A program made the translations under genes and the position numbers. Below the pieces are notes generated by a model. It searched no databases. It saw only the letters and a program-made list of their open reading frames with translations, and was not told where the DNA came from. From Streptomyces tuirus (GTDB lineage Bacteria > Actinomycetota > Actinomycetes > Streptomycetales > Streptomycetaceae): a stretch of DNA of 64,000 nt. Below are positions 1 to 8,782 of this stretch, one piece after another; position 1 is the stretch's first letter; the number at the start of each line of letters is the position of its first letter. Location of the stretch: positions 4,891,501 to 4,955,500 of the forward strand of contig JAGTPG010000002.1 of the NCBI GenBank assembly GCA_018195615.1, in the 5' to 3' direction.

Positions 1-1
1 T

Positions 2-964
2 ATCACCTCCTCCCTCGACCGCAAGTCTCGAGTCTCGGGTCGGCCGTTCCGGCTGGTAGCCAACCAAGGAAAATCGTTCATCGGCTCGTACGTCTTGGGC
101 AAGGGTTTCATTCTGGAGCCCGAGCAGGCACTCGATCTGATCGAGCGTGACCACCGCAACAAGGACGTCCTCTTCCCCTACTTGAACGGCGAAGACCTCA
201 ACTCCCGGCCCGACTGCTCAGCGAGCCGCTGGGTGATCAACTTCCATGACTGGCCCGAGGAACAGGCGCGGAACTACCCCGAAGTATTCGACATCGTCGA
301 GCGCCTCGTGAAACCCGTACGAGCGCAGAACAGTCGAGTCGCCCGCCGGGAACGTTGGTGGCAGTTCGCCGAGCGCGCTCCGAAGCTGTACGAGGCGATC
401 CGAGATCTTGACCGTGTCCTGGTGGTAGCTCTCGTCAGCAGGACGATGATGCCGACGTGGACGTCTAGCCGGCAGGTCTTGGCCCATAAGCTCTGTATCT
501 TCGCAGTCGATGATGACGAATATCTCGCTTTCCTAGCCAGTTCGTTTCACACCAACTGGGCATGGCGCAATTCGTCAACAATGAAGGCGGATCTGAATTA
601 TTCACCTTCCGATGCTTATGAGACTCTTCCTCATCCTAGGTTTAACCCTACTCTCGCAGAACAGGGTGCAACCCTGCATCAGCTTCGAAAAGAGCTCGCG
701 ACGGAACGCAAAGAAGGGCTAACAAAGCTTTACAGTGCTTTCCATGACCCTGCCATCACTGATGCAGGCATTCGGACTCTGCGAGAAGTACATGAGCTTA
801 TCGATCAGACAGTGGCAGATTTGTATGGCTGGCATGATCTGGACGTTCGGCATGACTTCCATGAAACGAAACAAGGTGTTCGCCGCACCCTTGAAGGTGC
901 CATCAATGCGGAGATTCTCGATCGACTGCTCGAACTAAACCAGGAGCGTCACCGTGCGGAATGA
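2..964 (+). CDS. DISARM-type DNA adenine methylase, C-terminal part (5' end outside window)
   Basis: The reading frame is open from base 2, so this is the 3' end of a longer gene. The protein has the blocks seen at the C-terminal specificity half of Eco57I/TaqI-like class I N6-adenine methylases: PFRLVANQGKSF, YLNGEDLNSRPD, SRWVINFHDWP, RRERWWQFAE and DRVLVVALVS. The catalytic NPPY half would lie upstream and cannot be seen. The genes downstream are a recombinase and then drmABC, which fits the DrmMI methylase of class 1 DISARM, the enzyme that marks host DNA. Codons from 101 to 321 lie in a perfect inverted repeat. Codons 322-964 form one of two alternative C-terminal regions and are clearly AT-richer than the flanks. 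I am confident of the methylase family and fairly confident of the DrmMI assignment. Confidence 0.8.
   Translation: MTSSLDRKSRVSGRPFRLVANQGKSFIGSYVLGKGFILEPEQALDLIERDHRNKDVLFPYLNGEDLNSRPDCSASRWVINFHDWPEEQARNYPEVFDIVERLVKPVRAQNSRVARRERWWQFAERAPKLYEAIRDLDRVLVVALVSRTMMPTWTSSRQVLAHKLCIFAVDDDEYLAFLASSFHTNWAWRNSSTMKADLNYSPSDAYETLPHPRFNPTLAEQGATLHQLRKELATERKEGLTKLYSAFHDPAITDAGIRTLREVHELIDQTVADLYGWHDLDVRHDFHETKQGVRRTLEGAINAEILDRLLELNQERHRAE
44..65 (+). repeat. 22-bp outer inverted-repeat block, left copy
   Basis: This 22-bp block is identical to the reverse complement of 1910-1931. It lies outside the 221-bp arm, separated from it by about 35 bp of diverged sequence. It contains the small palindrome GGCTGGTAGCC and codes for PFRLVAN in the same frame in both copies. 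It could be a recombinase core site, or simply conserved coding sequence. Confidence 0.6.
101..321 (+). repeat. 221-bp perfect inverted repeat, left arm
   Basis: Base-by-base comparison shows this stretch equals the reverse complement of 1654-1874 with no mismatch that I could find. It begins AAGGGTTTCATTCTGG and ends GTGAAACCCGTACG. It encodes the conserved part of the methylase from KGFILEPE to ERLVKPV. The codon phase is the same in both arms, so exchange through the arms keeps the reading frame. Confidence 0.95.
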
Positions 965-1653
965 GAAAATAGCTGAATCTTTAGCTTGAGTATGGCGATA
1001 CTCATTTCCCTCCTTGACTGCATGCGTGATTGAGCGCGAGCAAGCGGTCGAGGATCTCCACTTGGCTGGCACCGTCAAAGGTGCGGCGAGACCCCTTCTT
1101 GCCGTGCTGGAAAACATACTCAAGATCGAGATCGTCCCATCCGTAAGCGCTCATCACAGCTTGATCGATAAGGGTGTGAATATCTCGCAGCTCGTCAATT
1201 TCCCTGTCAACGACAGCGGGGTTGTGAAATCTGTTGTAAAGTCCCGTCAAGCCGAGATTGCGCTCAAGCATGATCGCAGATCGAGTCTCATTCAGGAGAG
1301 CACCCAGGTCGGCGAGGCTTTTCATGGCTGAGGGGGCCGGTTGCGGGAATGTCTCAAAAACGTCAGACGGCGTGTAGCGCAAGTCTCCCTTGAGGCTGGA
1401 CCCCCAAGTGCTAGCCCACAAGTAATGGATGCCGCTACTGAGCAGTGCGAGGTCCGATGTACTGTTGCTCGTAAAGATCACAGTGGCTTCGCTAATTACC
1501 TGACCTGTCGGAGCGAAGACCGGGAGACACGTCTTGCTAACGCGAGCTACCACCAGGACACGGTCGAGTTCTTCGATGGCTGCGAGCATGGCAGGCCGCT
1601 TCTCGGCATACTGCCACCAGTTGTCGCGGTAGACCTTGCGGTTATTTGACATA
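322..1653. other. Predicted invertible segment with two alternative methylase C-termini
   Basis: The 1,332 bp between the 221-bp arms hold two alternative C-terminal coding regions. One reads rightward (322-964) and the other leftward (1653-1002), with only 37 bp between their stop codons. They are related but clearly diverged: RRERWWQFAE against YRDNWWQYAE, and LVVALVS against LVVARVS. Inversion would attach the other tail to the expressed methylase. The layout matches known phase-variable specificity loci. Switching itself is inferred, not seen. Confidence 0.8.
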
Positions 1654-1988
1654 CGTACGGGTTTCACGAGGCGCTCGACGATGTCGAATACTTCGGGGTA
1701 GTTCCGCGCCTGTTCCTCGGGCCAGTCATGGAAGTTGATCACCCAGCGGCTCGCTGAGCAGTCGGGCCGGGAGTTGAGGTCTTCGCCGTTCAAGTAGGGG
1801 AAGAGGACGTCCTTGTTGCGGTGGTCACGCTCGATCAGATCGAGTGCCTGCTCGGGCTCCAGAATGAAACCCTTACCGAGCACATTGGTTCCTTGGAAGG
1901 ACTTCCCGCGGTTGGCTACCAGCCGGAACGGAATGAGCCTATTTTCCGACTTGGCTCGCGAGTTAACTTCCAGGGATAACCGCGCCAC
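1002..1988 (-). CDS. Silent alternative methylase specificity cassette
   Basis: This minus-strand open frame has no catalytic N-terminal half. It starts with unrelated codons, joins the methylase homology at PFRLVANRGKSF, runs through the 221-bp repeat, and ends with its own C-terminal region (WWQYAEKRPA, DRVLVVARVSKT, YTPSDVFETFPQP). It is therefore a stored donor tail rather than a working enzyme. The stop codons of this frame and of the expressed methylase face each other across 37 bp. No ribosome binding site stands out at the possible GTG start at 1988, and it need not be translated. Alternative reading: an inactive duplicated fragment. The perfect repeat beside diverged flanks argues for recent exchange. 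Confidence 0.75.
   Translation of the reverse strand: MARLSLEVNSRAKSENRLIPFRLVANRGKSFQGTNVLGKGFILEPEQALDLIERDHRNKDVLFPYLNGEDLNSRPDCSASRWVINFHDWPEEQARNYPEVFDIVERLVKPVRMSNNRKVYRDNWWQYAEKRPAMLAAIEELDRVLVVARVSKTCLPVFAPTGQVISEATVIFTSNSTSDLALLSSGIHYLWASTWGSSLKGDLRYTPSDVFETFPQPAPSAMKSLADLGALLNETRSAIMLERNLGLTGLYNRFHNPAVVDREIDELRDIHTLIDQAVMSAYGWDDLDLEYVFQHGKKGSRRTFDGASQVEILDRLLALNHACSQGGK
1654..1874 (-). repeat. 221-bp perfect inverted repeat, right arm
   Basis: This is the reverse complement of 101-321, identical over 221 bp. Beyond its outer end, the homology to the expressed gene continues only in diverged form, with the exception of the 22-bp block at 1910-1931. Perfect arms next to diverged flanks suggest recent inversion or gene conversion. 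Confidence 0.95.
1910..1931 (-). repeat. 22-bp outer inverted-repeat block, right copy
   Basis: Reverse complement of 44-65, identical over 22 bp, with the internal palindrome GGCTACCAGCC. It is about 80 bp upstream of the recombinase start. See the left copy for interpretation. Confidence 0.6.
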
Positions 1989-2008
1989 AGTCGGTGAAGG
2001 ATTGTGGC

Positions 2009-2794
2009 ATGGTGATCGAGAGGTATGTAGCTGCTCAGCGTGCGGACGGCTACGCTGCCAATACCATCCGTGCCCGAGTGAACTGCATCAAGGCGATTGC
2101 AAAGCATGCAGGCTTGGCGGTCGACAGGATCCGCGCGGAGCACGTTCAGGCGTATTTCTCGACCCGCGCGCTCACGAACTGGACCCGGCGTACCTACCTC
2201 AATCATCTGGCATCTTTTGGCAGGTGGCTCGGCAGCAACCTCATTGACGGCATCCGGAAACCGCTGGCTCCCCGTGCCACCCCGGATCCCATTGCGGAGC
2301 GCGACCTCAAGGATTTGCTGGGCTCCACGACTCGGCCTGATCACCGTGCGTGGGTGCTGCTCGGAGCCTACTGCGGGCTCCGTGCGCATGAGACGGCCAA
2401 GCTGTCTGCCGAGGATCTGCATGACAGCAGTGACGGGCAGACGCTTCTGCGCGTAGTGGGCAAGGGCGGGCGGACCGACGTGGTCCCGGTGCCGCCTGTC
2501 GTGCTCGCTGCGCTCAACCGTCAGAGCAGCGGGCGGTTCTGGCCAGATCTTCGTCCTGAGAAGGTCTCGCGCTGCATCTCACGGGTGGCCAAAGCCATGG
2601 GGATGAAGATGCGCTATCACCAACTTCGTCACCGTTTCGGGACCGCCGTCTACCGGGCTTCCGGGCAAGATCTTTTGATGACTCAGAGGCTCATGCGGCA
2701 TGCCTCCCCGGCGACCACGGCTGGTTATGCAGCAGTTGCTGATGATCGGTTCCAGGAAGTCGTCCGGGATCTTCCCGGAGCCCTTCACGCGTGA
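2009..2794 (+). CDS. Tyrosine site-specific recombinase (XerC/D-like)
   Basis: A small recombinase of about 261 residues. An N-terminal SAM-like core-binding domain (about 1-85) is followed by the catalytic domain with all expected residues: Arg in CGLRAHE, Lys in GKGGR, the HxxR box in YHQLRHRFG, His in LMRHASP and the nucleophile Tyr in TAGYAAV. I chose ATG 2009 because GAAGGA lies about 8 bp upstream; GTG 1994 is also in frame. It sits directly outside the inverted repeats of the methylase locus and reads away from them toward drmA. This is the position expected of a dedicated invertase, and I infer it flips the 322-1653 segment. An ordinary mobile-element integrase is the alternative, but no other element parts are visible. 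Confidence 0.88.
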   Translation: MVIERYVAAQRADGYAANTIRARVNCIKAIAKHAGLAVDRIRAEHVQAYFSTRALTNWTRRTYLNHLASFGRWLGSNLIDGIRKPLAPRATPDPIAERDLKDLLGSTTRPDHRAWVLLGAYCGLRAHETAKLSAEDLHDSSDGQTLLRVVGKGGRTDVVPVPPVVLAALNRQSSGRFWPDLRPEKVSRCISRVAKAMGMKMRYHQLRHRFGTAVYRASGQDLLMTQRLMRHASPATTAGYAAVADDRFQEVVRDLPGALHA

Positions 2795-3039
2795 GCTCGG
2801 TGCGCTGCGCGGCGGCGAGGCCGAGGGAAGCACATGCGCGATCGGGGTTCGACTGTCAGTGCTACGCGATAGCGTCAGTCGCAGTGATCACGAAGAGGTG
2901 GGGTGAGGCTGTGACGTTCCCGAGGGCGGCTGAAGGCGCTGCAGTACGCTGCAGCAGGGTCCGTTATGCGGCGCAGGAACCACCCCGGACGGCTTTGGAC
3001 AGGCTGCGGACGAGCCTGGGCGAGGAGCATGCCAAGTGA
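2791..3039 (+). CDS. Small hypothetical ORF linking recombinase and drmA
   Basis: An 82-codon frame that overlaps the recombinase stop through GTGA and the drmA start through another GTGA. This double coupling suggests it may be translated. The sequence has several Cys and Arg residues and ends in a helical stretch (ALDRLRTSLGEEHAK). I recognise no domain. The alternative is a non-coding leader carrying the drmA promoter. Confidence 0.3.
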   Translation: MSSVRCAAARPREAHARSGFDCQCYAIASVAVITKRWGEAVTFPRAAEGAAVRCSRVRYAAQEPPRTALDRLRTSLGEEHAK

Positions 3040-6000
3040 GTGTCCCCCACCCTCCGCACGAGCCGTCCTACCCGCTCGCCTTCGAGCCGGACGGACGGTC
3101 CTGGACGGCCCGGGAGAACCTGGTCGACATTCTGAGGCGAGAACTCCTCGGTCCGGCCGGCGGCCCCGAAGAGATCATCGAGGGTGCTCCCGACTCTGCG
3201 TACCTGGTCGGCCGTATCGCCCCGGAACGTCTCACGGCTGGCGAGGCCAACCCGACCCAGGCAGATTCCGACGATGCCGCCACCGATGTCGGTGATGCTG
3301 TCGATGCGGCCGAGAGCCGGGGCGTCCCGCTGACTGCAGTCGACGACAGCAGTGCGTCTTCGGAGGAAGACGACGTGGACGATCAGCCGCAGAAGCGCGG
3401 GCTGATGATTCCGGCTTCGATGGGGCTGCGTTGTCAGATCCCGGAAGATCTGGATGCGTTCACGGTGGTCACCGAGTTCGGTACGTATGAGCCCGTGAAG
3501 GAGAAGCAGGGCGAGGGCGACGAACCGGCTTCGCGCCTACGTCGGTACCAGCGAATTCCGCATCGCTTCGGCACGACGATCAAGATCGCGGACCTTACGC
3601 CGTTTCAGACCAAGACGTACGTGCTGAAGGATCAGATCCTCCTGCGGGTGGACCGCTATGACGACGGCGAACGAGGCTGCCGCCTGATCGAGATTGCCTT
3701 GTGTAATGACAGGGAGACACCACGCCAGATTCCGGTGGAAGCGTGGCTCTACCAGACACAGCTGACCGTCAACGCGTTGGACGGGTCACCCGTGTTCCTG
3801 CCGGTGAATGACGTACTCCTGGATACCCACGAGGAGCTGGACGACGAGCTCCGTCGCCTGCGGCTGCAGTACAGGAACCGACTGGAGTTCGCGGTGGGGC
3901 GGACCTGCTCGGTGGACTGGACGGAAGTCCAGGGCACCCGCCGTGCCTCTGAGGTTCGGACGACGTGGCTGCCGGTTGCCGAGACACCGCAGACAGCGGC
4001 TGAGGAAATCGGCTCTGCCATGCTCGATATGCGGGCGCTGGAAGTTGCAACCCCAGCCGAACTGCGCGCTGGTCTGGAGCCCATCGTCGAGGGCTATGCC
4101 GCCTGGCTGGAAGCCGAGGAGCAGCGTGCTCGTGAGCTCCCTGACCACCTGAGCCCGGAAGGACTTGAAGCCGTCGCCGACGCGCGCCGGGTACAGAAGC
4201 AGCTCAGGGAGGGCCTGGAGTTCCTACTGGCCGACGGGGAGAACTCTGCGGAAGCCTTGCTCTGCTTCCGGTTCATGAACCGGGTGATGGCCGATCAGCG
4301 CGTCCAGTCCCAGGTGGCTCAGCGGCGTGCCGGCCAGAGCGAGGAGAGCCGGGAGAGCATCGACGAGGCCATCAGCGCGATCATTGAGGCCGAGGGCATC
4401 AGGGCTCACTCCTGGCGAACCTTCCAGATTGCCTTTATCTTGATGCAGCTGCCGCTGCTGTTCGACCCGGCAGCCGACAAAAGATCAACTGACCTGGCCA
4501 AGGCCCAGCTGCTGTTCTTCCCGACCGGTGGTGGCAAGACAGAGGCATACCTAGGACTCGCCGCGTACACCTTCGCTGTGCGGCGGCGTCAAGGCATAGT
4601 GGACGCCTTTGACGGTCCACTGGACGGTCGTTCCGGTGTGGCCGTACTGATGCGGTACACGCTTCGGCTGCTCACCGCTCAGCAGTTCCAGCGAGCCACC
4701 GCTCTGGTGTGCGCAGCGGAACGGGCACGCAAGCAGGAACCGGAGATCTGGGGCGACGAGCCGTTCCGGATCGGGCTGTGGGTCGGCACGGACGTGAGTC
4801 CCAAGCGATATGACGAGGCCGCCAAGCAACTAGAGAGGGCCAATCAGGGGCATGGCTTTCGCTTGACGGTGCTGCAGGTTCAGCGTTGCCCCTGGTGCGG
4901 TACTCCCATCGAGGCGCGGAACGTCCGAGCCGATGATGCTCGACGTCGGGTGTTTGTGTACTGCGGTGATGAGCTCGCGGACTGCCCCTTCGCGGACGGC
5001 GGGGAGATCGACGAAGGGCTGCCCGTCCTGACTGTTGACGAAGAGATCTACCGCCTCGTCCCTGCCTTCGTGATCGCGACAGTGGACAAGTTCGCCCGCC
5101 TGGCCCGTGAGGGGGAGGCAGCCTCGCTTTTCGGGTACGTCTCGCGGCGCTGCGAGCGGCACGACTTCGTCCACCCCGATTACTCACAGTGCTCGATCAA
5201 AGACGGCAGCAAGCATCCGAAGAAGGACGGCATGCCAGCCGCCGCAGTGCACTCTGTGGCCCGACTGCGGCCCCCGGACCTGATCATCCAGGACGAGCTG
5301 CACCTGATCACTGGAGCTCTCGGTACGACGGTCGGCCTGTTTGAAGTAGCCATCGACGTGATGACGCACTGGCAGACCAAGGACGGACGTCCCGTGCGCC
5401 CGCTGCTGGTCGCTTCCACGGCGACTGCCCGCAATGCTGCGGATCAGGTGACGGCACTGTACGGGCGGGGCACCACCATCTTCCCGCCGCAGGTTCTCGA
5501 CGCCGGGAACACCTTCTTCTCCAAGGAGATCGAGGTCTCGAAGGAGGCTCCTGGACGCCGCTACATCGGGATCAGCACGACAGGGGTACGGCTCACCACG
5601 GCCGAGATCCGTGTCGCCGAAGTTCTCATGGCAGGCGGCCAGTTGCTGCTGGATCGCTCGGGTAAATCCGCGGATCCGTACATGACCTTGGTCGGCTACT
5701 TCAGCGCGACCCGGGAACTGGCCGGTATGGCCCGGTACATGGGCGACGACATCCAGACGGCACTTGCCAAGCGCCGCCCCTGGTCCAGGCTGCCCAGTCG
5801 CACAGGTACCAACTTCGGTGCCCTGCATGTCGCTGAGTTGACCTCCCGCGTGGCCAGTGCGGACATCACCTCCACCCTTGACCGCATGGCCGTGAGGTTC
5901 GATCCCGCCTTCGACTCCACCGCCGGGAAACGGAACTTGCGCGCCCTGCGAGACAACAAGTCCCGCACGCCCGAGCGAGACGTAAACCCGTACGACGTCG

Positions 6001-6758
6001 TGCTGGCTACCTCCATGCTCCAGGTAGGTGTGGACGTGACCAGGCTCGGACTGATGCTGGTGGTCGGTCAGCCGAAAAACACCGCCGAGTACATCCAGGC
6101 CTCATCGCGTGTCGGCCGTGACGGGGACCGCCCCGGACTGGTTGTGGCACTCGGTAACTGGGCCAGGCCCCGAGACCTGGCGCACTTCGAACAGTTCCGC
6201 CACTACCACGAGACGTTCTATGCCCAGGTCGAAGCGCTGTCCGTCACCCCGTTCTCGGTGACGTCGCTCGAGCGTGGCCTGGATGGTGTCCTGGTCAGCG
6301 CAGCCCGCGTTCGCCAGGCGATCCGGACCCAGAGCCTGTCCCCGGAGTTTGGAGCCGACCGGATCGAGACCGAGCGGAACTTCGCTGTGGATCTCGTTGA
6401 CGCGCTGGCACGTCGGATCGCTAAGGCCGGGGACGAGGACGCGGCCGAACGGGCATGGGAGCTATTGACCAACCGACTCGACCAGTGGGGCAAGCGCCGC
6501 AACCACCTCATGGTCAACCGCAAGTCGCTGGTCTACGAGAAGGTTCTCGACGACTCTCAGCACGAGGCACTCATGATGAGTGCCGAGGATGCCAAGGCCG
6601 GCCGTTACAGCCAGGACGGTCCCCCGTTCGTCATTCCCAACTCGATGCGCGAAGTACAGCCCGAGATCAACCTCTTGGTCAGCCCTATCAAGGAACGACT
6701 CGTGTACATCGAGCCCATGACTGCGCCCCAGTGGGAGATGCGGGAGGAGAGCTCGTGA
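3036..6758 (+). CDS. drmA: DISARM helicase DrmA
   Basis: A 1,240-residue SF2 helicase. Walker A is FFPTGGGKTEAYLG near residue 495, the DEAH-like Walker B is IIQDELH near 752, and the C-terminal RecA lobe has TSMLQVGVDV and QASSRVGRDG near 1020. A Cys-rich insert (CPWCGTP, then VYCGDELADCPF) may bind zinc. Length and motifs match DrmA, the helicase that partners DrmB in the DISARM core against phage DNA. The GTG start follows GAGGAG and overlaps the preceding small frame. The stop overlaps drmB by GTGA. An acidic, low-complexity stretch lies near residues 75-115. No frameshift is seen. Confidence 0.93.
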   Translation: MSVPHPPHEPSYPLAFEPDGRSWTARENLVDILRRELLGPAGGPEEIIEGAPDSAYLVGRIAPERLTAGEANPTQADSDDAATDVGDAVDAAESRGVPLTAVDDSSASSEEDDVDDQPQKRGLMIPASMGLRCQIPEDLDAFTVVTEFGTYEPVKEKQGEGDEPASRLRRYQRIPHRFGTTIKIADLTPFQTKTYVLKDQILLRVDRYDDGERGCRLIEIALCNDRETPRQIPVEAWLYQTQLTVNALDGSPVFLPVNDVLLDTHEELDDELRRLRLQYRNRLEFAVGRTCSVDWTEVQGTRRASEVRTTWLPVAETPQTAAEEIGSAMLDMRALEVATPAELRAGLEPIVEGYAAWLEAEEQRARELPDHLSPEGLEAVADARRVQKQLREGLEFLLADGENSAEALLCFRFMNRVMADQRVQSQVAQRRAGQSEESRESIDEAISAIIEAEGIRAHSWRTFQIAFILMQLPLLFDPAADKRSTDLAKAQLLFFPTGGGKTEAYLGLAAYTFAVRRRQGIVDAFDGPLDGRSGVAVLMRYTLRLLTAQQFQRATALVCAAERARKQEPEIWGDEPFRIGLWVGTDVSPKRYDEAAKQLERANQGHGFRLTVLQVQRCPWCGTPIEARNVRADDARRRVFVYCGDELADCPFADGGEIDEGLPVLTVDEEIYRLVPAFVIATVDKFARLAREGEAASLFGYVSRRCERHDFVHPDYSQCSIKDGSKHPKKDGMPAAAVHSVARLRPPDLIIQDELHLITGALGTTVGLFEVAIDVMTHWQTKDGRPVRPLLVASTATARNAADQVTALYGRGTTIFPPQVLDAGNTFFSKEIEVSKEAPGRRYIGISTTGVRLTTAEIRVAEVLMAGGQLLLDRSGKSADPYMTLVGYFSATRELAGMARYMGDDIQTALAKRRPWSRLPSRTGTNFGALHVAELTSRVASADITSTLDRMAVRFDPAFDSTAGKRNLRALRDNKSRTPERDVNPYDVVLATSMLQVGVDVTRLGLMLVVGQPKNTAEYIQASSRVGRDGDRPGLVVALGNWARPRDLAHFEQFRHYHETFYAQVEALSVTPFSVTSLERGLDGVLVSAARVRQAIRTQSLSPEFGADRIETERNFAVDLVDALARRIAKAGDEDAAERAWELLTNRLDQWGKRRNHLMVNRKSLVYEKVLDDSQHEALMMSAEDAKAGRYSQDGPPFVIPNSMREVQPEINLLVSPIKERLVYIEPMTAPQWEMREESS

Positions 6759-8782
6759 CTGACGAGGATGGCTTCGTCTACGACGCGAACAGGGCGGTCG
6801 ACCCGCTGGGCGACCTGGATGAGGAAGCTGAGCGCCAGGCCAAGCACAACCGGGCCAAGGTCGGCTCGGCCCGGCCTTCCTCCCTGCTGTACACCTACGG
6901 CCCCGGTTCGATCATGGACCTGCCGCAGTTCACGATCATGTCTACCGGTCTTGATGACTGGGAACGCATCTGGCGCAGGCGCGATTCTCTTCCGCCGGTC
7001 ATCCACGCACCGAGGCTGAAGGGCGTCGTGCGGATGGCGCTCAGGTCGAACGACGTGGAGCTCCGGCCACACCCTTGGCAGCCGAAGAAGCACAGCCGGT
7101 CTGCTGAGGGCAATGACCTCGGAGTGCCGGCCCGCGTCTTTCCGCAGTGGTTGCGATGCACTGGTTGTGACCTGCTGGGAAAGCTCTCGCAGTTCGACTA
7201 CAAGAACACTCATCCATTCCGTACGGACCTGGCCACGTTCGAGCACACGAAGTGCACGGGCCGTTCCGGCAACCGGAACAGACGACCGATGCGCCGCCCC
7301 GCGGTGCCCGCGCGCTACCTCCTGGCGTGCGCCGACGGGCACTTGGACGAGTTCCCATATGACCTGTGGGTTCACCACGGCCAGCCGTGCGTCAATGCAG
7401 AGCTTCCAGTCCTCAAGATGACCGACCACACTGTTGGTAAGGGCGCCTCGGCCGTCATCCGCTGTGAGTCCTGTGGAATGCGCAGGCCAATGAACGAGGC
7501 CCAGGGCGAGGCTGGCAAGAAGAAGCTGCCGAAATGCCGCGGACGCCATCCACACCTGGATGCCTTCGATCACCGGGGATGCCGCCACCAGACACGCCTG
7601 ATGCTGGTGGGTGCCTCCAACCTGTGGTTTCCCGCCACCTACTCGATTATCGTCATGCCGGAGTCTCAGCAAGAGAAGGAAAGCGATCTGGCCGACCGGA
7701 TCCGCACCACGCTGGGAGAGCGACTCGGCAAGTATCGGGAAAACCTCGACATGATTCGGGACTTGCTCGTGGACCGCGTGGACGTCACTGGGTTGTCGGA
7801 CTCTGAACTTGCCGCAGCAGTCGAGGCAGCCTGTGCTCCTCAGCCCACACCGGAGGAGCACGAGGAAAGATTCGGTGACTGGGACCCAGTCGACCTGCTG
7901 GTGCCAGAATGGCGCTATCTACTGCTTGATATTAGCGGTGCTCGAGTCGAAGACCCCAAGAGTGGACTCACACTGGCTACGAGGCAACGCGGACCCGAGC
8001 TGAAGCCCGAGATCACCCGTGTCCTCGCTGTCGAGAGACTTCGTAAGGTCAACGCGCTCGTCGGGTTCACACGTATCGATGCCATGGACCGCGCCGGAGA
8101 TCTGCAACGCCGCTTGGCACCTCTCACCAGGACCCGCCGTCCCTCGTGGACAGTGGCGACCGAGGACCGTGGTGAGGGCCTCTTCCTCCAACTCGACGAA
8201 GACTCCGTCGCTGCTTGGGAAGAGCGCATCGGCAAGTCCGACATATGGGAGGCGCATCGCGCAGCCCATGAGCGGAACTTCAACCGTCGTTTCTCAGAAA
8301 CGGCTGAGAAGGTCAAGGCCGACAGCCGACTCAAGCCCCCGCGTTACTGGCTTATCCACACCTTTGCCCACACCCTGATCCGAGAACTCGCCCTCAGCTG
8401 TGGGTATTCGGCTGCCAGCCTCAGCGAACGCCTGTATGCCTGGCCCGAAGCCGACAATAGGGACCCCGCGGCTGGCCTGCTCATCTGCACCACGGCCTCT
8501 GACAGCGACGGAACCCTGGGCGGGCTCGTTCAGCTCAGCGACCCTGAGCGGTTGCAGCGCGTCGTTGCTGACGCCTTGCGCAAGGCACAACGCTGTTCCT
8601 CCGACCCCATCTGTGCGATGCGCACCCCGCAACCCCCGGAAGACTTTCTCCACGGTGCCGCCTGCCACTGCTGCGTCATGGCCTCGGAGACCTCTTGCGA
8701 ACGGGCGAACCGGTTCCTCGACCGTCGCTTCCTGATCGACCTGCCGGGCAGCAACCTCGGATACTTCTCGACCGATGAGTGA
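6755..8782 (+). CDS. drmB: DISARM DUF1998 protein DrmB
   Basis: About 675 residues, starting at GTG 6755, which overlaps the drmA stop and follows GGGAGGAGA. An upstream in-frame extension exists but runs inside drmA, so I reject it. The DUF1998 signature is at the C-terminal end: WLIHTFAHTLIRELAL, then CHCCVMASETSCERAN near the terminus. Cys pairs such as CTGC, CESC and CRGR suggest zinc binding. DrmB forms the core DISARM complex with the DrmA helicase. It overlaps drmC by 8 bp, so the three genes are one tightly coupled operon. Confidence 0.93.
   Translation: MTDEDGFVYDANRAVDPLGDLDEEAERQAKHNRAKVGSARPSSLLYTYGPGSIMDLPQFTIMSTGLDDWERIWRRRDSLPPVIHAPRLKGVVRMALRSNDVELRPHPWQPKKHSRSAEGNDLGVPARVFPQWLRCTGCDLLGKLSQFDYKNTHPFRTDLATFEHTKCTGRSGNRNRRPMRRPAVPARYLLACADGHLDEFPYDLWVHHGQPCVNAELPVLKMTDHTVGKGASAVIRCESCGMRRPMNEAQGEAGKKKLPKCRGRHPHLDAFDHRGCRHQTRLMLVGASNLWFPATYSIIVMPESQQEKESDLADRIRTTLGERLGKYRENLDMIRDLLVDRVDVTGLSDSELAAAVEAACAPQPTPEEHEERFGDWDPVDLLVPEWRYLLLDISGARVEDPKSGLTLATRQRGPELKPEITRVLAVERLRKVNALVGFTRIDAMDRAGDLQRRLAPLTRTRRPSWTVATEDRGEGLFLQLDEDSVAAWEERIGKSDIWEAHRAAHERNFNRRFSETAEKVKADSRLKPPRYWLIHTFAHTLIRELALSCGYSAASLSERLYAWPEADNRDPAAGLLICTTASDSDGTLGGLVQLSDPERLQRVVADALRKAQRCSSDPICAMRTPQPPEDFLHGAACHCCVMASETSCERANRFLDRRFLIDLPGSNLGYFSTDE

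Noticed and set aside
2009..2794. Reading the recombinase as the integrase of a whole mobile element
   Set aside because: No attachment-site duplication, tRNA, excisionase or transfer genes are visible; its position at the inverted repeats fits an invertase better.
6455..6754. Upstream extension of the drmB frame
   Set aside because: The frame is open for 100 more codons but lies inside drmA; the GTG at 6755 has a strong ribosome binding site and the usual 4-bp overlap.
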